This document shows positions 63,136 to 64,000 of a stretch of DNA of 64,000 nt, one piece after another (position 1 is the first letter of the stretch; the number at the start of each line of letters is the position of its first letter). The stretch lies in the NCBI RefSeq assembly GCF_947488715.1, contig NZ_CANLAG010000006.1, forward strand, positions 120,001-184,000. Reading direction: 5' to 3'. The notes beneath the pieces were generated by a model. The model searched no databases. It saw only the letters and a list, made by a program, of their open reading frames with translations, and was not told the DNA's origin. The translations under genes and the position numbers were made by a program. The stretch comes from an uncultured Tateyamaria sp. GTDB taxonomy: Bacteria > Pseudomonadota > Alphaproteobacteria > Rhodobacterales > Rhodobacteraceae.

Positions 63136-63918
63136 ATGACAAACCTGATTGATATCAAGGGCGTACGCCACGCCTATAAAACCCCCTCCGGCCCGCTGCC
63201 TGTGCTAGACGGGCTGGAGCTTTCGGTGCCCGAAGGCGGCTTTGCCGCTGTGGTGGGGCCGTCGGGCTGCGGCAAGTCCACGTTGACGCGACTGGTGGCC
63301 GGGCTGATGAAGCCCGACGAGGGCGAGGTCTGGTTGCACGGCGATCTGGTTAAAGGGCCGAAATCAACCGTCGGCATGGCCTTTCAAAACCCTGTCCTGC
63401 TGGAATGGCGGACGATCCTGCAAAACGTGATGCTGCCGCTGGAGATCGTCTCCACAGGCATGAACAAACGCGAGCAGGAGGACCGCGCGCGGCACTTGCT
63501 GGACCTTGTGGGGTTGTCGGGGTTCGAAGACAAACGCCCCTCCGAATTGTCCGGCGGCATGCGCCAGCGCGCGTCGCTCTGCCGGTCAATTGTGCACAAG
63601 CCCGAGGTGCTGATCCTCGATGAACCCTTTGGCGCGCTGGATGCGTTCACGCGCGAGGACCTGTGGCAGACCATGCACAAGGTCAAAGCCGAAGAGCCGT
63701 TCACGGGCGTACTCATCACCCACGACCTGCGCGAGAGCATCTTTCTCGCCGATCAGGTCATCGTGCTGTCGGGACGGCCCGCGCGTACGCAATACGTGAT
63801 GGATGTGCACCTGACCGGCGAGCGGGACATTGAGATGCTCTATACTGCGGAAAGTGCGGAGGCGCTCAACATCCTGCGCCAGCAGATCCGCATCGCGCAA
63901 GGGAGGGACGCGGCATGA
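63136..63918 (+). CDS. ABC importer ATP-binding protein (SsuB/TauB type)
   Basis: 260 residues. Walker A GPSGCGKST, Q-loop MAFQNPVLLEW, signature LSGGMRQRASL, Walker B VLILDEPFGALDA and H-loop ITHDLRES are all intact. It powers import with the downstream permease. The start is 22 bases after the binding-protein stop. The stop codon overlaps the permease start as ATGA. Confidence 0.94.
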   Translation: MTNLIDIKGVRHAYKTPSGPLPVLDGLELSVPEGGFAAVVGPSGCGKSTLTRLVAGLMKPDEGEVWLHGDLVKGPKSTVGMAFQNPVLLEWRTILQNVMLPLEIVSTGMNKREQEDRARHLLDLVGLSGFEDKRPSELSGGMRQRASLCRSIVHKPEVLILDEPFGALDAFTREDLWQTMHKVKAEEPFTGVLITHDLRESIFLADQVIVLSGRPARTQYVMDVHLTGERDIEMLYTAESAEALNILRQQIRIAQGRDAA

Positions 63919-64000
63919 CCTTTCGTCAGATCGGCGTGCCTCTGGCCGCGCTCGTCCTCTTTGGTCTGTTCTGGGAATGGTTGGTTTGGGTCAATGGTTG
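63915..64000 (+). CDS. ABC importer permease, 5' end only (runs off the window)
   Basis: The first 28 residues (TFRQIGVPLAALVLFGLFWE...) show the first hydrophobic segment of an SsuC/TauC-type permease. Its ATG overlaps the ATPase stop. The rest of the gene lies beyond base 64000, so the family assignment rests on context. Confidence 0.7.
   Translation, partial: MTFRQIGVPLAALVLFGLFWEWLVWVNG

Overview
The window is GC-rich, densely packed bacterial DNA that looks like the chromosome of a marine alphaproteobacterium of the Rhodobacterales (Roseobacter group). Pointers are the RpoE-ChrR singlet-oxygen sigma/anti-sigma pair with its divergent SDR-DUF3833-MFS-DUF1365-flavoprotein operon in the order known from Rhodobacter sphaeroides, PuuD urate hydroxylase, a CIO-type cytochrome bd oxidase, GANTC (CcrM-type) methylation sites, and the gene families overall. 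No insertion sequence, prophage, CRISPR array or rRNA is seen; there is one tRNA (Val-GAC).

Layout. 0-3.2 kb: GANTC-rich left edge, msrQ-msrP (periplasmic methionine sulfoxide repair) and a glutamate-synthase-like flavoenzyme. 3.4-7.3 kb: a fasciclin protein and two tandem RTX calcium-binding proteins. 7.3-12.3 kb: clpB with an RpoH-type promoter, a small orphan, pyrF, a possible sRNA and a Nudix hydrolase. 12.3-20.5 kb: dinB, an N-formylglutamate amidohydrolase, tRNA-Val, rpmJ, a YeeE/YedE transporter, a DUF2235 hydrolase, a YghU-like GST, a secreted orphan and a lone iron-type ABC permease. 20.6-31.6 kb: a branched-chain-type ABC transporter (livGHMKF) with a PaaK-like ligase at one end, a long acyl-CoA synthetase-like ligase at the other, and three small exported proteins translationally coupled inside the operon. 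This is the least described part of the window.

31.8-36.5 kb: hybrid kinase and response regulator, a WGR protein, an M20 amidohydrolase and a secreted orphan. 36.5-39.3 kb: a large formate-dehydrogenase-type molybdoprotein without its usual partner subunits. 39.4-43.3 kb: AbrB membrane protein, histidine phosphatase, then GST, fungal-type saccharopine dehydrogenase and a ParB-like protein. 43.3-49.4 kb: the RpoE-ChrR regulon core with two divergent candidate sigma-E promoters. 49.4-56.2 kb: rmuC, mutL, puuD, cydB, cydA. 56.4-60.5 kb: two Old Yellow Enzyme family oxidoreductases with a divergent LysR regulator. 60.6-64 kb: a class III aminotransferase divergent from an SsuA/TauA-type ABC importer whose permease runs off the right edge.

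Most adjacent same-strand genes overlap by 1-4 bases (ATGA, TGATG, GTGA), so operons can be read directly. Intergenic hairpins are frequent. Three copies of a 21-22 base motif (TTCATTGTTCC...AATATGC), two of them next to a long hairpin, form a small dispersed repeat family. Many long open frames antisense to real genes were discarded as by-products of high GC.
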